This document shows, in pieces, positions 5,420 through 6,154 of a stretch of 6,154 bases of DNA (position 1 is its first letter; the number at the start of each line of letters is the position of its first letter). The notes under the pieces are model-generated. The model did not search any database and had not been told where the DNA came from. It saw only the letters and a program-made list of their open reading frames with translations. A program made the position numbers and the translations under genes. Source of the stretch: DATHBP01 sp035296085 (GTDB lineage: Bacteria; Actinomycetota; Actinomycetes; Propionibacteriales; Nocardioidaceae). The DNA is taken from assembly GCA_035296085.1 (NCBI GenBank), contig DATHBP010000254.1, positions 1 to 6,154 on the forward strand, written 5' to 3'.

Positions 5420-6154
5420 TCAGAACGCCACGGCCTTGAACGCCTCGGTCTGGGCCTTGAGCGCCTGCTCGGTGGGCAGTCGCTCCATGCTCGAGGCGCC
5501 GTAGAAGCCGTGCACGTCTTTGGCGCGCTGGAGCACGTAGGTGGCGTCCGACGGCTCGGCGATCGGGCCGCCGTGGCACAGCACGAGAACGTCCGGCCGG
5601 GCAGCGCGGGCAGCGGCGCCCCACCGGTCGACCCGGTCGACGCAGTCGTCCAGCGTGAGGGCCGTCTCGGCTCCGATGCTGCCGCCGGTGGTCAGGCCCA
5701 TGTGGCAGACGACGATGTCGGCACCCGCCTCGGCCATCGCGGCGGCGTCGTCCTCGCTGAACACGTACGGCGTCGTGAGCAGGTCGAGCTCGCGGGCCTG
5801 CCGGATCATCGACACCTCGAGGTCGTAGCCCATGCCGGTCTCCTCGAGGTTCTGCCGGAACACCCCGTCGATCAGCCCTACCGTCGGGAAGTTCTGCACG
5901 CCGGCGAACCCCATGCGCTTGAGATCTGCCAGGAACACCTGGGGCAGGTAGAACGGGTCGGTCCCGTTGACCCCGGCGAGCACCGGCGTGTGCCTGACCA
6001 CCGGCAGCACCTCGCGGGCCATCTCCACCACGACCTCGTTGGCGTTGCCGTAGGCCAGCAGACCGGCCAGCGACCCCCGCCCGGCCATCCGGTAGCGGCC
6101 GGAGTTGTAGATGACGATGAGGTCGATGCCGCCGGCTTCCTCCCACTTGGCGGA
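5420..6154 (-). CDS. Phosphoenolpyruvate hydrolase-like TIM-barrel protein (Tm-1 C-terminal domain family), 5' end outside window
   Basis: 244 residues are visible; the family is about 275-280, so about 30-35 N-terminal residues lie beyond the right edge. The first ATG in frame (6088) is internal: the codons before it read EEAGGIDLIVIYNSGRYR, a conserved first-strand region of this family. Numbering from the edge, conserved blocks are IVIYNSGRYRMAGRGS (13-28), VLAGVNGTDPF (58-68), GVQNFPTVGLIDG (85-97), NLEETGMGYDLEV (102-114), LTTPYVF (126-132), CHMGLTTGGSIGAE (150-163), VLCHGGPIAEP (191-201) and HGFYGASSMERLP (215-227). It is soluble, with no signal or membrane segment. The family is named PEP hydrolase-like, but the true reaction is uncertain; the fold and conserved polar loops suggest a lyase, aldolase or hydrolase. 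It is homologous to the C-terminal half of plant Tm-1, whose N-terminal half is the UPF0261 protein at 2735-3955. It is the most upstream operon gene visible, so the operon promoter is outside the window. Confidence 0.93.
   Translation of the reverse strand, partial: SAKWEEAGGIDLIVIYNSGRYRMAGRGSLAGLLAYGNANEVVVEMAREVLPVVRHTPVLAGVNGTDPFYLPQVFLADLKRMGFAGVQNFPTVGLIDGVFRQNLEETGMGYDLEVSMIRQARELDLLTTPYVFSEDDAAAMAEAGADIVVCHMGLTTGGSIGAETALTLDDCVDRVDRWGAAARAARPDVLVLCHGGPIAEPSDATYVLQRAKDVHGFYGASSMERLPTEQALKAQTEAFKAVAF

Noticed and set aside
5400..6146. 248-residue minus-strand frame overlapping the TIM-barrel gene
   Set aside because: Arg/Gly-rich shadow in another frame; the frame ending at 5420 carries the family motifs throughout.
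2334..6154. An antiviral defence role suggested by Tm-1 homology
   Set aside because: Tm-1's antiviral action is a plant-specific property against tobamoviruses; the neighbours here are sugar enzymes and no nuclease, toxin or mobile gene is present.

Overview
The window comes from a high-GC bacterium. By eye GC is roughly 70%, coding third positions are mostly G or C, GTG starts are frequent and long antisense open frames are common. Protein character (an actinobacterial-type xylulokinase and a dehydratase with an HRAWMRRGLPD N-terminus) suggests an Actinomycete, though the sequence alone cannot fix genus. It is a dense carbohydrate-catabolism locus. No stretch over 102 bases lacks a gene. 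No RNA gene, insertion sequence or CRISPR array was seen.

Layout: (1) Positions 1-519, minus strand: the first 173 residues of an SMP-30/gluconolactonase-type sugar lactonase whose 3' end is off the left edge. (2) Positions 520-621: a short divergent control region. (3) Positions 622-2337, plus strand: a complete IlvD/Edd-family sugar-acid dehydratase closely resembling L-arabinonate dehydratases. (4) Positions 2334-6154, minus strand, transcribed right to left: a tightly packed operon of a TIM-barrel 'PEP hydrolase-like' protein (5' end off the right edge), a xylulokinase-like FGGY kinase, a UPF0261/Tm-1 N-terminal-domain protein, and a single-domain cupin. The kinase/UPF0261 and UPF0261/cupin junctions are both TGATG one-base overlaps, so those three genes are probably translationally coupled.

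The divergent pair forms a coherent oxidative module: the lactonase opens a sugar lactone to the aldonic acid, and the dehydratase converts that acid to a 2-keto-3-deoxy acid. The minus-strand operon is the less understood part. Its TIM-barrel and UPF0261 proteins correspond to the two halves of the plant Tm-1 protein, here encoded separately on either side of a sugar kinase. The enzymatic role of this pair is not established to my knowledge, so this is the best candidate for an undescribed pathway. The dehydratase and the cupin meet tail to tail with stop codons sharing one CTAG, inside the loop of a perfect 8-bp inverted repeat that may terminate transcription in both directions.
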